Shown here: positions 9,124 to 17,908 of the stretch, in pieces
Layout: each line of letters begins with the position of its first letter
Numbering within the stretch: position 1 is the first letter of the stretch
DNA from: Arthrobacter sunyaminii
GTDB taxonomy: Bacteria > Actinomycetota > Actinomycetes > Actinomycetales > Micrococcaceae
DNA: 64,000 nt
Direction of reading: 5' to 3'
Assembly (NCBI RefSeq): GCF_018866305.1
Contig: NZ_CP076456.1
Coordinates: 2,976,001-3,040,000 of the forward strand
The notes under the pieces: generated by a model
The model's input: the letters and a program-made list of their open reading frames with translations, nothing else
What the model was told of the DNA's origin: nothing
Database searches by the model: none
Made by a program: the position numbers and the translations under genes

Positions 9124-9154
9124 TTGACGTTGACGCTGGGTCAACGCCTACCGT
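9124..9154 (+). promoter_or_regulatory. MerR-type promoter: 19-bp spacer with palindromic operator
   Basis: The -35 box TTGACG (9124-9129) and the -10 box TACCGT (9149-9154) are 19 bp apart, the overlong spacing that MerR/TipA regulators correct by DNA distortion. Between them sits a perfect dyad, CGTTGAC (9128-9134) and GTCAACG (9140-9146), around GCTGG. It is placed to drive the MerR-family gene that starts at 9225, so autoregulation is expected. Confidence 0.8.
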
Positions 9155-9205
9155 AAGGAGAAGCAGCCGGATCCCCCGGCTGCACATCCCGGCAGGAGCT
9201 GAAAA

Positions 9206-9229
9206 TGATGCCCAGGGGACGGCTGTGAA
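9206..9229 (+). CDS. Possible 7-codon leader ORF before the MerR gene
   Basis: ATG ATG CCC AGG GGA CGG CTG TGA encodes MMPRGRL. AGGAG lies a few bases before the first ATG, and the stop TGA overlaps the GTG start of the regulator. This is a layout that would couple the two, but a sequence this short could be chance. Confidence 0.3.
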
Positions 9230-10003
9230 GTCCCGGCATAAGGATGCCTGGCCCATCTCCGAGGTGGCACGCATGGCTGGAGTTTCGTCGCGGACGCTGC
9301 GCCATTACGAGGAACGCGGTTTGCTCTCCCCGGCTTTTACCGGCCCCAACGGATACCGGTTCTACCGGATGGAGGAATTGCTGCGGCTGCAGCGGATCCT
9401 GCTGCTGCGCCGGCTGGGTCTGGGACTGGACTCCATCGCGTCCGTCCTTGCCGGGCAGATCGATGAGGCTGAGGCACTGGCGGTCCACCACCGGTGGCTG
9501 CAGGAGGAGAGCCGGCGCCTGGCGGAGATGGCAGCGACGGTCCGGGCAACACTGGATACCTTGGCACAAGGAGGAACCATGGACGCGCAGGAACTGTTCC
9601 GGGGATTCGAAGAGAACCCCTATGAGGATGAAGCCCGGCAGCGCTGGGGCAATGCCCGGGTCGAGTCCAGCAAAGAAAAACTGGAATCGCTGGGAAAGGA
9701 CCGGCAGCAGGAACTTCTGCAGGAGGCCCGAGTCATCAACACGGAGCTTGCCGCCTGCCTGCGCGCCGGACTGGCGCCGTCGGATCCTCAGGTCGGTGCC
9801 GTCGTCGCGCGCCATTACCGGTGGGTCTGCGCCGGCTGGACTCCCGACCGCGCAGCTTACAAGGGTCTGGGTGAGCTGTATGTGCAGGACAGCCGCTTCA
9901 TGTGCAGGACAGCCGCTTCACCGCTTTCTACGACAGTGAAGCGCCGGGGCTGGCGGCCTACCTGGCTGAGGCCATCGGTTTCTGGGCCGAGGCAAACCTG
10001 TAG
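9225..10003 (+). pseudogene. MerR family regulator with TipAS domain, frameshifted by a 20-bp tandem duplication
   Basis: Residues 1-70 are a MerR winged helix (ISEVARMAGVSSRTLRHYEE, then GPNGYRFYRMEELLRLQRI), followed by a coiled coil and a TipAS drug-binding domain (MDAQELFRGFEENPYEDEAR, about 225 residues in). At 9881-9920 a 20-bp block occurs twice head to tail and throws the frame off at YVQDSRF. Skipping one copy restores the TipAS C-terminus TAFYDSEAPGLAAYLAEAIG and a stop at 10001-10003, giving 252 residues, the usual size. As written, translation runs on out of frame to 10865, antisense to the next gene. The loss falls in the last 27 residues, so DNA binding could survive while ligand sensing fails. 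Confidence 0.85.
9880..9920 (+). repeat. Perfect 20-bp tandem duplication causing frameshift
   Basis: TGTGCAGGACAGCCGCTTCA at 9881-9900 is repeated exactly at 9901-9920, and the base before each copy also matches. Twenty is not a multiple of three, so the reading frame of the TipA-like gene changes at the second copy. The sharpness of the repair when one copy is removed shows the event is recent or is an assembly error. Confidence 0.95.
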
Positions 10004-10076
10004 CGGATCAAGGACCCCTTCCACCGGTACAGCACAAGGACGGGCTGCGGTCGGCATGAGTGAGCCGGTACAGACG

Positions 10077-10841
10077 TCAGAACCCGGCGATGGTCTGCTC
10101 GGTATTGACTCCCACCACATGAAAAACTTCGGCACTGGCACCGTCGGGGAGCCCAAAACGGCGGGCGTTATCACGAAGCATGGACTTCACCGCAGCTTCC
10201 ATCCTGCCAATGTCCGGATGCTGGCTGGCGTGTACCCGGATCGCTGCCAGTTTGGTTTCAACCAGCCCGCTGATATCCACGGCATGGTTTTCCCGTTCCC
10301 GCGGAGCACCGTAAAACCACAGCCACGGGACCTTGAATGCTTCCAGGCCCCGTTCCGCCAGCCGCGGGAAGGCAAAGGGATTCTCCGCCGCCGGATATAC
10401 CGCCCGGGTGACGATCTCGCCGCAGGCCAGATGGTCTGGATGGCTGGCCTGGATGCGGTCCCAGTTGCGTTCGGGATGCATGGAAAGCACGACGTCGGGG
10501 CGGACTTCGCGGATCAGCGCGACAACCTGCTCCACCACTTCGGGGGTCACCGCCAGGAAGCCGTCGCGTTCACCCAGGAACCGGATGTCCCGCACACCCG
10601 CGAGTTCTGCGGCTGCCTGCTGTTCGCTGCTGCGCAGCTCCGTTACTTTGTTTCGGTCTCCGGGCTCGAAACCGCCGGCGTCACCGGCGGTCATGATGCA
10701 GTACGTGACCTCGGCTCCTGCCGCGGTCCAGCCCGCCACGGTTCCGGCGGCACCGAAGTCGATGTCGTCCGGATGGGCGGCGAAGGCCAGCACACGCTGC
10801 ACCCGGGGAACCTCTTGCTCTTGTTCCTGTGCCTGGGTCAT
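10077..10841 (-). CDS. PIG-L family deacetylase (mycothiol-type)
   Basis: A 254-residue zinc-dependent N-acetylglucosaminyl deacetylase-like protein. The metal-binding AHPDDID is at residues 22-28 and a second histidine motif SHPDHLACG at 133-141. Relatives deacetylate the GlcNAc-inositol precursor of mycothiol (MshB) or its conjugates (Mca). The exact substrate cannot be told from sequence, and the length is nearer to generic PIG-L proteins than to MshB. ATG at 10841 was chosen; a longer open frame reaches into etfA. It follows etfA by 4 bp and is probably in that operon. Confidence 0.82.
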   Translation of the reverse strand: MTQAQEQEQEVPRVQRVLAFAAHPDDIDFGAAGTVAGWTAAGAEVTYCIMTAGDAGGFEPGDRNKVTELRSSEQQAAAELAGVRDIRFLGERDGFLAVTPEVVEQVVALIREVRPDVVLSMHPERNWDRIQASHPDHLACGEIVTRAVYPAAENPFAFPRLAERGLEAFKVPWLWFYGAPRERENHAVDISGLVETKLAAIRVHASQHPDIGRMEAAVKSMLRDNARRFGLPDGASAEVFHVVGVNTEQTIAGF

Positions 10842-10845
10842 GGAA

Positions 10846-11790
10846 TCAGGACCTGCGCTTCTTGATTTCCTCGGTGGCCTGCGGCAGGACTGAGAACACG
10901 TCCCCCACGATTCCGAAGTCCGCAATTTCAAACACGGGTGCATCGGCGTCCTTGTTGACCGCCACAATGACCTTTGCCGTCTGCATTCCGGCTTTCTGCT
11001 GAATGGCGCCGGAGATGCCTGCCGAGATGTAGAGCTGCGGAGAGACCGTCTTCCCGGTCTGGCCCACCTGGGCGGAGTGTTCAATCCAGCCGGCGTCGGT
11101 GGCTGCACGCGAGGCGCCCACGGCACCGCCCAGCGCGTCCGCGAGGTTTTCCACCGGCGTGAAGTCACCGTCCATTCCGCGTCCCCCCGCCACAATCACC
11201 CTGGCTTCGGAGAGTTCGGGACGGCCGCTGACCCGCTTCTCGGTGCGGCCCGTGACCCGTGCAGCGGGACCGGCGTCGGGGACGGCAACCCGGCGGCGTT
11301 CCGGAGCCGCGGGAGCCTGCGCCGGAACCGGCTCAACGCTGTTGGCTTTCACCGTGATGACGGGAATTCCGGCCTGTACCCGGCAGGTGGAGGTGTAGGA
11401 CCCGGCCAGCACCGATTTCGTCACTGAAAAGTCCGGAGCAACGGCCACGGCGTCCGTAATGACGCCGGAACCCAGTTTTATGCCTGCACGGGCCGCCACC
11501 TCGCGGTCCTCGAAGGAATTCCCCAGCAGCACCCCTGCAGCGCCTGCGCTCTGGGCGGTTTCGGCCAGGAAGGCGGCCTTGGCCGCGATCAGGACGTCCG
11601 GCAGTTCCGCTGCGGGTTCGTAGACGGCTGCGACGCCGTAATCCCCCAGAGCCTGCAGCGCCTCATCGCTGAGGGCACGGGGGCTGGCCACCGCAGGCTC
11701 CCCCAGCCCGCGGGCAATGGTCAGCAATTCGCGGCTCGCCCGCGGCAGCGGCAGGCCCGGTACATCGATAAAGACGAGGACAGAGGCCAT
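10846..11790 (-). CDS. etfA: Electron transfer flavoprotein alpha subunit
   Basis: A 314-residue FAD-binding subunit of the electron-transferring flavoprotein that takes electrons from acyl-CoA dehydrogenases. The C-terminal FAD domain is unmistakable: [13 protein letters not shown], then [32 protein letters not shown] and [20 protein letters not shown]. The N-terminal domain is at about 1-190. It lies 56 bp downstream of etfB in one transcription unit. Confidence 0.96.
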   Translation of the reverse strand: MASVLVFIDVPGLPLPRASRELLTIARGLGEPAVASPRALSDEALQALGDYGVAAVYEPAAELPDVLIAAKAAFLAETAQSAGAAGVLLGNSFEDREVAARAGIKLGSGVITDAVAVAPDFSVTKSVLAGSYTSTCRVQAGIPVITVKANSVEPVPAQAPAAPERRRVAVPDAGPAARVTGRTEKRVSGRPELSEARVIVAGGRGMDGDFTPVENLADALGGAVGASRAATDAGWIEHSAQVGQTGKTVSPQLYISAGISGAIQQKAGMQTAKVIVAVNKDADAPVFEIADFGIVGDVFSVLPQATEEIKKRRS

Positions 11791-11846
11791 GGTGGGCTCT
11801 CCTTAGTGCTTCGGGCGCAGCCGGGGCAACGCCGGTGAAAGGATTA

Positions 11847-12695
11847 TCAGATCAGTTTGGAAGCGGCCAGGAAGTCCACCAGGGCAACCCCGGCGCTGCC
11901 GTCATCGGTAATGATGGTTCCGGCTGAACGCGGCGGTCGGGGCGCGGAGGCGGCCACGGAGGTCCAGGACCCGGCCAACCCTGTTTGCTCCGGTTCGATG
12001 CCCAGATCCTGCAGGGAAAGAACCGTGATGGTCTTTTTCTTGGCGGCCATGATGCCCTTGAAATTGGGGTAGCGCGGTTCGTTGGCCTGATCAGTGACCG
12101 AAACCAGTGCCGGCAACGGTGCTTCGAGCGTCTCCGAGAAGGAATCGCCGTCCCTGCGGGCACGGACCGCGGGAGCGCCGTCAACATCGCGCACCTCAAT
12201 CTCGGAGGCAAAGGTGATTTGGGCCAGCTGGAGACGTTCCGCCAGCTGCGCCGGAACCAGGGACGTCTCTCCGTCCGTGGACGCCATTCCCGTCAGCACC
12301 AGATCCGGCATTGCCGGGGCACCCGGCGCGCCGGCGGCGTGCTGCACTGCCGCGGCGAGCACCAGCGAAGTTGCCGCGGCATCGGAACCGGCCAGAGCGG
12401 CGTCGTTCACGTGAACACCCTGGTAGGCACCCATCTGGAGGGACTTCTTCACCGCGTTAACCGCGGCATCCGGACCCATGGTCAGTGCAGTCACCATGTT
12501 CCCGGCCGACTGGCCCCCGCGCGCCTCGGCCAGCTGCAGCGCCGCTTCAAGGGCGTACTCGTCCAGCTCGGAGAGGATGCTCTCGGAACGGTCGAGCGTG
12601 TGAGCGGGACCGGAAAGGTGCCGGTCAAACTGGGCATCGGGCACGTGCTTTACCAGGACAACAATATTTAGCGGCCTGTCGGCTGATTCCTGCAT
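11847..12695 (-). CDS. etfB: Electron transfer flavoprotein beta subunit
   Basis: A 282-residue partner of EtfA. It begins NIVVLVKHVPDAQ after nine residues, contains LSELDEYALEAALQLAEARG and TALTMGPDAAVNAVKKSLQM (AMP-binding region), and ends with NFKGIMAAKKKTITVLSLQD, the conserved recognition-loop area. Length and order with etfA are normal. ATG at 12695. Confidence 0.96.
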   Translation of the reverse strand: MQESADRPLNIVVLVKHVPDAQFDRHLSGPAHTLDRSESILSELDEYALEAALQLAEARGGQSAGNMVTALTMGPDAAVNAVKKSLQMGAYQGVHVNDAALAGSDAAATSLVLAAAVQHAAGAPGAPAMPDLVLTGMASTDGETSLVPAQLAERLQLAQITFASEIEVRDVDGAPAVRARRDGDSFSETLEAPLPALVSVTDQANEPRYPNFKGIMAAKKKTITVLSLQDLGIEPEQTGLAGSWTSVAASAPRPPRSAGTIITDDGSAGVALVDFLAASKLI

Positions 12696-12822
12696 GCGGA
12701 ACCTTTCTGCGTGTGAGATCCTTCCGGACTCGGCTTCGCCGGGTCCGGGACCAGCCGCCGGGGCGGCAAACTTAAGCTAATCACACCGGGAGGCAGCCCC
12801 GTGCCCGCCCCCGAACACGGGT

Positions 12823-12853
12823 GGACCCGCCCTTCCCGAAGAAGAGCGGGTCC
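12823..12853 (-). terminator. Hairpin downstream of the HtrA-like gene
   Basis: GGACCCGC (12823-12830) pairs with GCGGGTCC (12846-12853) just past the stop of the protease gene on the minus strand. There is no T-run after it, so the terminator role is tentative. Confidence 0.4.
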
Positions 12854-12866
12854 GTAGTGCATGGAG

Positions 12867-14384
12867 TTACTGGTCTGCGGAGTTGCCCAGCGTCACGTCC
12901 GTGCTGTCCGTGCGGCCGCCGCTGGTGTAATCGATGGTGACCTTGGTGTCTGCTGCCTGCATCCTGATGGCGGCGGTCAGGGACTGCGCGTCGGTGACCG
13001 GAATTCCGTTTACTGCCGTAATGACGTCACCCTTTTTGAGTCCTGCCCGGGCCGCCGGGGTTCCGCTGGCCGGGTTCTCGGCCACCTCGGCGCCCACGGT
13101 AAAGGCCGAGGAGCTGGAGGCCACCGCCGGAGTGACCGAGACACCCAGGAAGCCGTGGGTCGCAGAGCCGCTGTCGATGATCTCATTGGCCACCCGTTCC
13201 GCGTAGCTCATCGGCACTGCGAAACCGACGCCGATACTTCCGCTGTCCTCGCTGGCGGACGCAATGGCCACGTTGACGCCGATGACCTCGCCCTCCGTGT
13301 TGACCAGTGCGCCGCCGGAGTTTCCGTGGTTGATCGCCGCGTCCGTCTGGATGACGTCCAGATAGATGGAGCCTTGAGCCGCACTTTGGCTTTGGCTGGA
13401 CCCGTCCGGCGGAGCAAAACGGAACCCGTTGCCGTCATTGTCCTGGCCGGTTCCGCCGTCCGCCGGGGATTCCGGGGCCGCGGAAGACTGAACGCTGATG
13501 GTCCGGTTCAGCGTTGACACGATGCCGTCCGTTACCGTGCCCGCCAGTCCCAGTGGAGCACCGATGGCAATGACGGTGTCCCCCACGTTCAGGTCGTTTG
13601 AGTCACCCAGGCTGGCCGGGGTCAGGTCGGACGCGTCCACTTTGATGACAGCCAAATCGGAGACGGGGTCGGTTCCCACTACTGTGGCGGAGAACACACG
13701 GCCGTCATGGGTCTGAACTTCGACGGACGGGGATGCAGCAGTCCCGCCCAGAGTGACTACGTGCGTGTTGGTCAGGATGTGTCCCTCATCGTCCAGGATG
13801 ATCCCGGAGCCAGTGCCGGAACTGCCGCTGGCGGAGACATCGATGGTGACAACGCTCGGCGAGGCTTTCACGGCGGCCGCAGTCACCGCATTGACGCTGT
13901 CATCGTTGTTGACCACAACAGTCTGTGCCTGGCCTGTGCTTTGCGGAGAGGAATCGTTGTCCATCAGTGCGTCAGCGCCCACTGCAACGCCGCCGCCCAG
14001 CAGACCGGCCAGCACCATGCCGGTGATCAGGGTGCCGGCTCCGAACCGACGCGGCGAACGCTCCTGCGCCGGCTGGTGACCGGAACCGTAGGGATCCTGC
14101 CCGTAGCCGCCGGTCGAATAACCGCCGGTTGACCCTCCGCCGCCGTTACCGGTGGCGGAGGGGCTGCCGCCGTAACTGCTGCTGCCGGAGGCCGACGGCG
14201 CATGGGCAGGCGGCTGCTGGGGCGCCTGTGGCTGAGCATGCCTGGCCGCAGCATCGGGGAACTGCTGGGTCTGACCCTCGTTTGCCTCACCCGCCGCTGC
14301 ACCCTCGGACGAAGCAGGCGGTGCAGGCGGACGGGGAGGAATCGGACGCTGCGGACCCTCGGTGCCCCCGTATTGCTCAGACAT
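12867..14384 (-). CDS. HtrA/DegP-like serine protease with PDZ domain
   Basis: A 505-residue membrane-tethered protease. A Pro/Gln/Gly-rich cytoplasmic tail (1-110) leads to a transmembrane helix at about 114-138 and an extracytoplasmic trypsin-like domain with the triad H208 (TNTHVV), D243 (SDLAVIKVD) and S356 (GNSGGAL), then a PDZ domain from about 411 (GFLGVSVTPA; GLKKGDVITAVNGIPV). It should degrade or refold misfolded envelope proteins. ATG at 14384 was chosen because GGAAAGGA precedes it; the frame opens 17 codons earlier. A 9-bp direct repeat lies upstream. Confidence 0.93.
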   Translation of the reverse strand: MSEQYGGTEGPQRPIPPRPPAPPASSEGAAAGEANEGQTQQFPDAAARHAQPQAPQQPPAHAPSASGSSSYGGSPSATGNGGGGSTGGYSTGGYGQDPYGSGHQPAQERSPRRFGAGTLITGMVLAGLLGGGVAVGADALMDNDSSPQSTGQAQTVVVNNDDSVNAVTAAAVKASPSVVTIDVSASGSSGTGSGIILDDEGHILTNTHVVTLGGTAASPSVEVQTHDGRVFSATVVGTDPVSDLAVIKVDASDLTPASLGDSNDLNVGDTVIAIGAPLGLAGTVTDGIVSTLNRTISVQSSAAPESPADGGTGQDNDGNGFRFAPPDGSSQSQSAAQGSIYLDVIQTDAAINHGNSGGALVNTEGEVIGVNVAIASASEDSGSIGVGFAVPMSYAERVANEIIDSGSATHGFLGVSVTPAVASSSSAFTVGAEVAENPASGTPAARAGLKKGDVITAVNGIPVTDAQSLTAAIRMQAADTKVTIDYTSGGRTDSTDVTLGNSADQ

Positions 14385-14468
14385 GTGCTGTCCTTTCCAA
14401 ATCAATGTGCCCGTGGAAGTGTGAGGCTTCCTCAACTATGACAGTACTTTCTGTGACGATTGATGGAG

Positions 14469-14488
14469 GTTCCTGAACAGTTCCTGAA
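14469..14488 (-). promoter_or_regulatory. 9-bp direct repeat with 11-bp period upstream of the HtrA-like gene
   Basis: GTTCCTGAA occurs at 14469-14477 and again at 14480-14488, one helical turn apart. It lies 85-105 bp before the protease start codon. Paired half-sites at this spacing are typical of response-regulator binding sites, and a possible -10 (TACTGT on the minus strand) lies downstream. No specific regulator is implied. Confidence 0.4.
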
Positions 14489-14521
14489 AGCTTGCCGAAA
14501 GACATCCAGCCTTCTCCATGG

Positions 14522-14551
14522 TGGACTCGGTATGTTGGCGAACAATAGAAT
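14522..14551 (+). promoter_or_regulatory. Candidate promoter for the TPM-domain gene
   Basis: TAGAAT at 14546-14551 is a good -10 box; TGGACT at 14522-14527 is a weak -35 box 18 bp upstream. The start codon lies 92 bp further on. Confidence 0.35.
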
Positions 14552-14643
14552 CAAACCAGGAACCGGCCTTCCCCCGCGGAGGGACCGAATCCGGCGGAAC
14601 GAAGCGCAGTTGCCACGCACCACACGATCCTGAGGACAAATTT

Positions 14644-16683
14644 ATGCGGTTGAAGACCATGCGGCTAGCTGCCGTGCTCGGTTTGAGTGTCTCGGCGCTT
14701 CTGGTTCCGGCTGCAGCCGCTTCCGCGGTCCCTCCGGTAACCATTCCGCCCGGGCAGTTCCTGGTCGACGACGCCGGCGTCCTGGGCTCAGATGCCGGCG
14801 AGGTCAGCACCGCCATCATGGAGGTGCGGGAGGACAGCCGGTACACCCTCTATGTGGTCTACGTGGACGAGTTCACGAACCCCTCCGATCCCGCTGCCTG
14901 GGGACAACAGGTGGTCGAGAACGAAAACATGGGACAGCGCGAAGTGCTGCTCAGTGTTGCCACAGAGAGCAGGGAGCTTCAGGTTTCCACTCCCGCAAAT
15001 ACTGAACTGACCGAAGAGCAGGGCAACGCCATCTATGACGCGGCCACGGATGAGCTGTTCGGCAAGCAGACCATTACTTCAGCGGATTGGGCCTCTGCAG
15101 CGGTCAGCGCTGCCGATGCACTTGAGTCCGGCCGCACAGGTTCTTCCAGCGGCGCGTCTTCATCTTCCGGCGCCAGCCTTGCTCCGGTCGTCCTCATTGG
15201 CGGGATTATTCTGCTGGGCGGCGGCGCGGCCTTCCTGTTTGTCCGCAGCCGCCGCAAGGGCGCGATCGCAGCCGGACCGGATGCTTCGGGCCCCCGGGGG
15301 CCCGTGGACCCGCTGGATGAAATGAGCGTGGAAGACCTGCGGAAGCGTGCCGGCAGCCTTCTGGTGGCCGCGGACGACGCCATCAAGTCCAGCGAACAGG
15401 AACTCGCCTTCGCGATGGCCTCCTACGGAGACGACGCCGTCAAGACATTCACTGACGATCTGGCAGCGGCGAAGAACCACATGAGTGAGTCCTTCAAGAT
15501 GCAGCAGCAGCTGGATGACCATATTCCGGATACGGAAGCCCAGCAGCGGACCTGGCTTAAGGACATCATCCGCCGCTGTGAAGCGGTCAACGAGTCGCTC
15601 CAGGCGCACAAGGAAGACTTCGACGCGCTGCGTGAACTCGAAAAGAACGCACCTGCGGCTCTGGGTGCGGCCCGGACCAGCGCACAGTCTGCGGGCGGGC
15701 GTCTGGCCGCTGCAGAGGCTTCCCTCACCGGGCTCCGCCAGCGTTATGCCGATTCCGCCCTGGCCCAGATCGCGGACAACATTGAACAGGCACGCCAGCG
15801 GCTTGAGTTTGTCGACAATGCCGAAGAAACAGCCCAGGCCAAGCTCGACGAAGGAGACACCGCTTCCGCCGTCGTCGCCGTCCGTGCCGCCGAGGAAAGC
15901 GTGCACCAGGCCAACGTCCTGCTGGATGCCATCGAGAAGACCGGACACGAACTCGACGCAGCGCGCAATGAACTGCAGCGTGCGGTCGCGGATGCCCGAC
16001 AGGACCTTGCCCAGGCCCGGGCCTTTGCAGCCAACGGCGCCAACGCCGGACTGGCTGGACCGATGGCAGGTGTGGAAGCGGCGTTGGCCGCAATAGAGCG
16101 CGAATCTTCGGACCGGAACAATCCCGTGGATCTGCTCCGTCGGCTGGAGACGGCCAACTCCCAGCTCGACAATGCGCTGGAAGGCATCCGGGACCGGCAG
16201 GAACAGGAACGCCGCGCACGGGATGCGCTGCAGCACGCCGTGATGTCAGCCCAAGCACAGATTTCTGGCACCTCCGACTACATCCGCGCCAGGCGCGGCG
16301 GTGTCGGCAGTGAGGCCCGCACCCGGCTGGCCGAGGCTGAGCGGAACCTGCAGCAGGCCATAGCCCTGCAGTCCTCGGACCCGGTCAGCGCCCTCGCTTA
16401 CGCCCAGCAGGCCAACGCGCTGGCCGCGCAGGCAGCTGAGATGGCCCAGCAGGATGTCGACGGATTCGGAGGCGGCTTCGGCGGCGGCGGCGGAATGTAC
16501 GGCGGCCGCGGCGGCGGCTCAGGCCTGGGCGGTGCGATCCTGGGCGGTATCCTGATCGATTCCATCCTGCGCGGCGGAGGCGGAGGCTTCGGCGGCGGAG
16601 GTGGCTGGGGCGGCGGCGGTTTCGGCGGTTTCGGCGGCGGTGGAGGCGGTGGAGGCTTCGACGGCGCAGGCGGGAGCTTCTAG
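14644..16683 (+). CDS. TPM-domain membrane protein with long coiled coil and Gly-rich tail
   Basis: A 679-residue exported protein. A signal peptide (1-28) is followed by a TPM domain at about 36-160 (PPGQFLVDDAGVL, then REVLLSVATESRELQVST), a transmembrane helix at about 178-200, and some 400 residues of Ala/Gln/Glu-rich heptad-like sequence. The last 70 residues are almost all Gly with Phe and Trp. TPM (YgcG) domains occur in photosystem-repair and envelope proteins, with no settled biochemical role. ATG at 14644, with GAGGA upstream, was chosen over the longer frame. It directly precedes pspA, pointing to membrane-stress function. Confidence 0.85.
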   Translation: MRLKTMRLAAVLGLSVSALLVPAAAASAVPPVTIPPGQFLVDDAGVLGSDAGEVSTAIMEVREDSRYTLYVVYVDEFTNPSDPAAWGQQVVENENMGQREVLLSVATESRELQVSTPANTELTEEQGNAIYDAATDELFGKQTITSADWASAAVSAADALESGRTGSSSGASSSSGASLAPVVLIGGIILLGGGAAFLFVRSRRKGAIAAGPDASGPRGPVDPLDEMSVEDLRKRAGSLLVAADDAIKSSEQELAFAMASYGDDAVKTFTDDLAAAKNHMSESFKMQQQLDDHIPDTEAQQRTWLKDIIRRCEAVNESLQAHKEDFDALRELEKNAPAALGAARTSAQSAGGRLAAAEASLTGLRQRYADSALAQIADNIEQARQRLEFVDNAEETAQAKLDEGDTASAVVAVRAAEESVHQANVLLDAIEKTGHELDAARNELQRAVADARQDLAQARAFAANGANAGLAGPMAGVEAALAAIERESSDRNNPVDLLRRLETANSQLDNALEGIRDRQEQERRARDALQHAVMSAQAQISGTSDYIRARRGGVGSEARTRLAEAERNLQQAIALQSSDPVSALAYAQQANALAAQAAEMAQQDVDGFGGGFGGGGGMYGGRGGGSGLGGAILGGILIDSILRGGGGGFGGGGGWGGGGFGGFGGGGGGGGFDGAGGSF

Positions 16684-16788
16684 GTTCGGGCTGTAAGCAC
16701 AGCCGGTCACAGCAGGACGCAACATCAGTGAAGGTGCACCATCAGTTTTTTCAGCAGATTCAGTTCCACAAACCGAAAGGCAGACACC

Positions 16789-17529
16789 GTGGTAAAGCAG
16801 TCAATCTTTGGACGCATCACCCAGCTGGCCAAAGCCAACATCAACGCCATCCTGGATCAGGCCGAAGATCCGCAGAAGATGCTGGACCAGATGGTTCGGG
16901 ACTACAGCAACAACATCGCTGAGGCTGAGAGCGCCGTTGCCCAGACCATCGGCAACCTGCGCATGCTTCAGGATGATTACAACGAAGACATCCAGAATGC
17001 CCGCAACTGGGGCAACAAGGCCCTTGCGGCCTCCCGGAAGGCTGACGAGTTCCGCGCCGCGGGCAACACTGCCGACGCGCAGAAGTTCGACAACCTGGCT
17101 AAGGTGGCAATTCAGCGCCAGATGGCGTCGGAGAACGAGGCCAAGGGTGCAGAACCCACGATCGCTTCGCAGGAAGAGATTGTGGAGCGGCTCAAGACCG
17201 GCCTGGACCAGATGAAGGGCAAGCTTAACCAGCTGCAGAGCAAGCGGGACGAGCTGATCGCGCGTGCCCGCAACGCGCACGCCCAGACCCAGATGCACGA
17301 AGCCATGAAGAGCATCGACGTCATGGACTCGACCTCGGAGGTTGGCCGCTTCGAAGAGAAGATCCGCCGCGAAGAAGCCCGCGTCCGCGGCGCAAACGAG
17401 CTCGCTGCGTCCAGCCTGGATGCACAGTTTGAGAGCCTTGAAGACCTGGGCGAGCAGACCGAGGTTGAGGCCCGTCTGGCCGCACTGAAGAGCTCCGGCT
17501 CCGGACAGTCCGCCATCGGCCAGAACTAA
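16789..17529 (+). CDS. pspA: PspA/IM30 family phage shock protein
   Basis: A 246-residue, almost wholly helical ESCRT-III-related protein that coats and stabilises damaged membranes. It starts QSIFGRITQLAKANINAILD, the amphipathic membrane-binding helix, followed by DPQKMLDQMVRDY and long charged coiled coils. The GTG at 16789 has GAAAGG upstream. The 105-bp gap from the TPM gene and a strong terminator behind it suggest a two-gene unit. Confidence 0.95.
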   Translation: MVKQSIFGRITQLAKANINAILDQAEDPQKMLDQMVRDYSNNIAEAESAVAQTIGNLRMLQDDYNEDIQNARNWGNKALAASRKADEFRAAGNTADAQKFDNLAKVAIQRQMASENEAKGAEPTIASQEEIVERLKTGLDQMKGKLNQLQSKRDELIARARNAHAQTQMHEAMKSIDVMDSTSEVGRFEEKIRREEARVRGANELAASSLDAQFESLEDLGEQTEVEARLAALKSSGSGQSAIGQN

Positions 17530-17552
17530 GCACTAAGCGGCGCTGCCGGCCT

Positions 17553-17586
17553 ACGGGCGGCATTCCCCTGCGGGAGTGCCGCCCGT
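17553..17586 (+). terminator. Intrinsic terminator-like hairpin after pspA
   Basis: Bases 17553-17567 pair with 17572-17586 (15 bp with one G-T pair) around a CTGC loop, starting 23 bp after the pspA stop. A short T-stretch (CTCCGTTTA) follows. Confidence 0.7.
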
Positions 17587-17703
17587 CTCCGTTTACCGGG
17601 GCTTAGCCACCCCCGGCGGAGAAGCGCGAGCCGTCCGTGCCCAATTTCCCATGCCGCGGGTCTGATGGCACCAGTGCCGGGGAACAGGGGAATTCCCGGA
17701 AAG

Positions 17704-17745
17704 CAGAGAATCCCGGCTGGCATCTCTGCCAACCGGGATTCTCTG
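17704..17745 (-). terminator. Hairpin downstream of the initiator tRNA
   Basis: A perfect 13-bp stem, 17704-17716 with 17733-17745 (CAGAGAATCCCGG and its complement), contains a further TGGC/GCCA pairing. It lies 16 bp past the tRNA 3' end on the minus strand. There is only a weak T-stretch (CTTTCC). Confidence 0.6.
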
Positions 17746-17761
17746 ATGATTCTGTGTTATT

Positions 17762-17838
17762 TGGTTGCGGGGGCAAGATTTGAACTTGCGACCTCTGGGT
17801 TATGAGCCCAGCGAGCTACCGAACTGCTCCACCCCGCG
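17762..17838 (-). tRNA. Initiator tRNA-fMet (CAT), CCA encoded
   Basis: A 77-base tRNA with anticodon CAT. It is the initiator, not an elongator: the first base C faces A at position 72 (no pair), and the anticodon stem has the three G-C pairs CTGGG/CCCAG that 30S subunits recognise. The T arm GCAAG-TTCAAAT-CTTGC is intact, and the 3' CCA is in the DNA. Almost every base matches the E. coli initiator as I remember it. Confidence 0.97.
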
Positions 17839-17908
17839 GCGTGATAGTTAACTCTACCCGCCGCGGGGCCCGGCTGCAAATCGGCAGCCGGGCCGCAGCC
17901 TCAGCGCG

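Noticed and set aside
10004..10865. Extension of the MerR-family reading frame to 546 residues
   Set aside because: Beyond the 20-bp duplication the frame is shifted and runs antisense to the PIG-L deacetylase gene; repairing the duplication gives a natural stop at 10003.
16470..16680. DNA repeat array in the TPM-domain gene
   Set aside because: The repetition comes from a glycine-rich protein tail with irregular codons, not a CRISPR or minisatellite.
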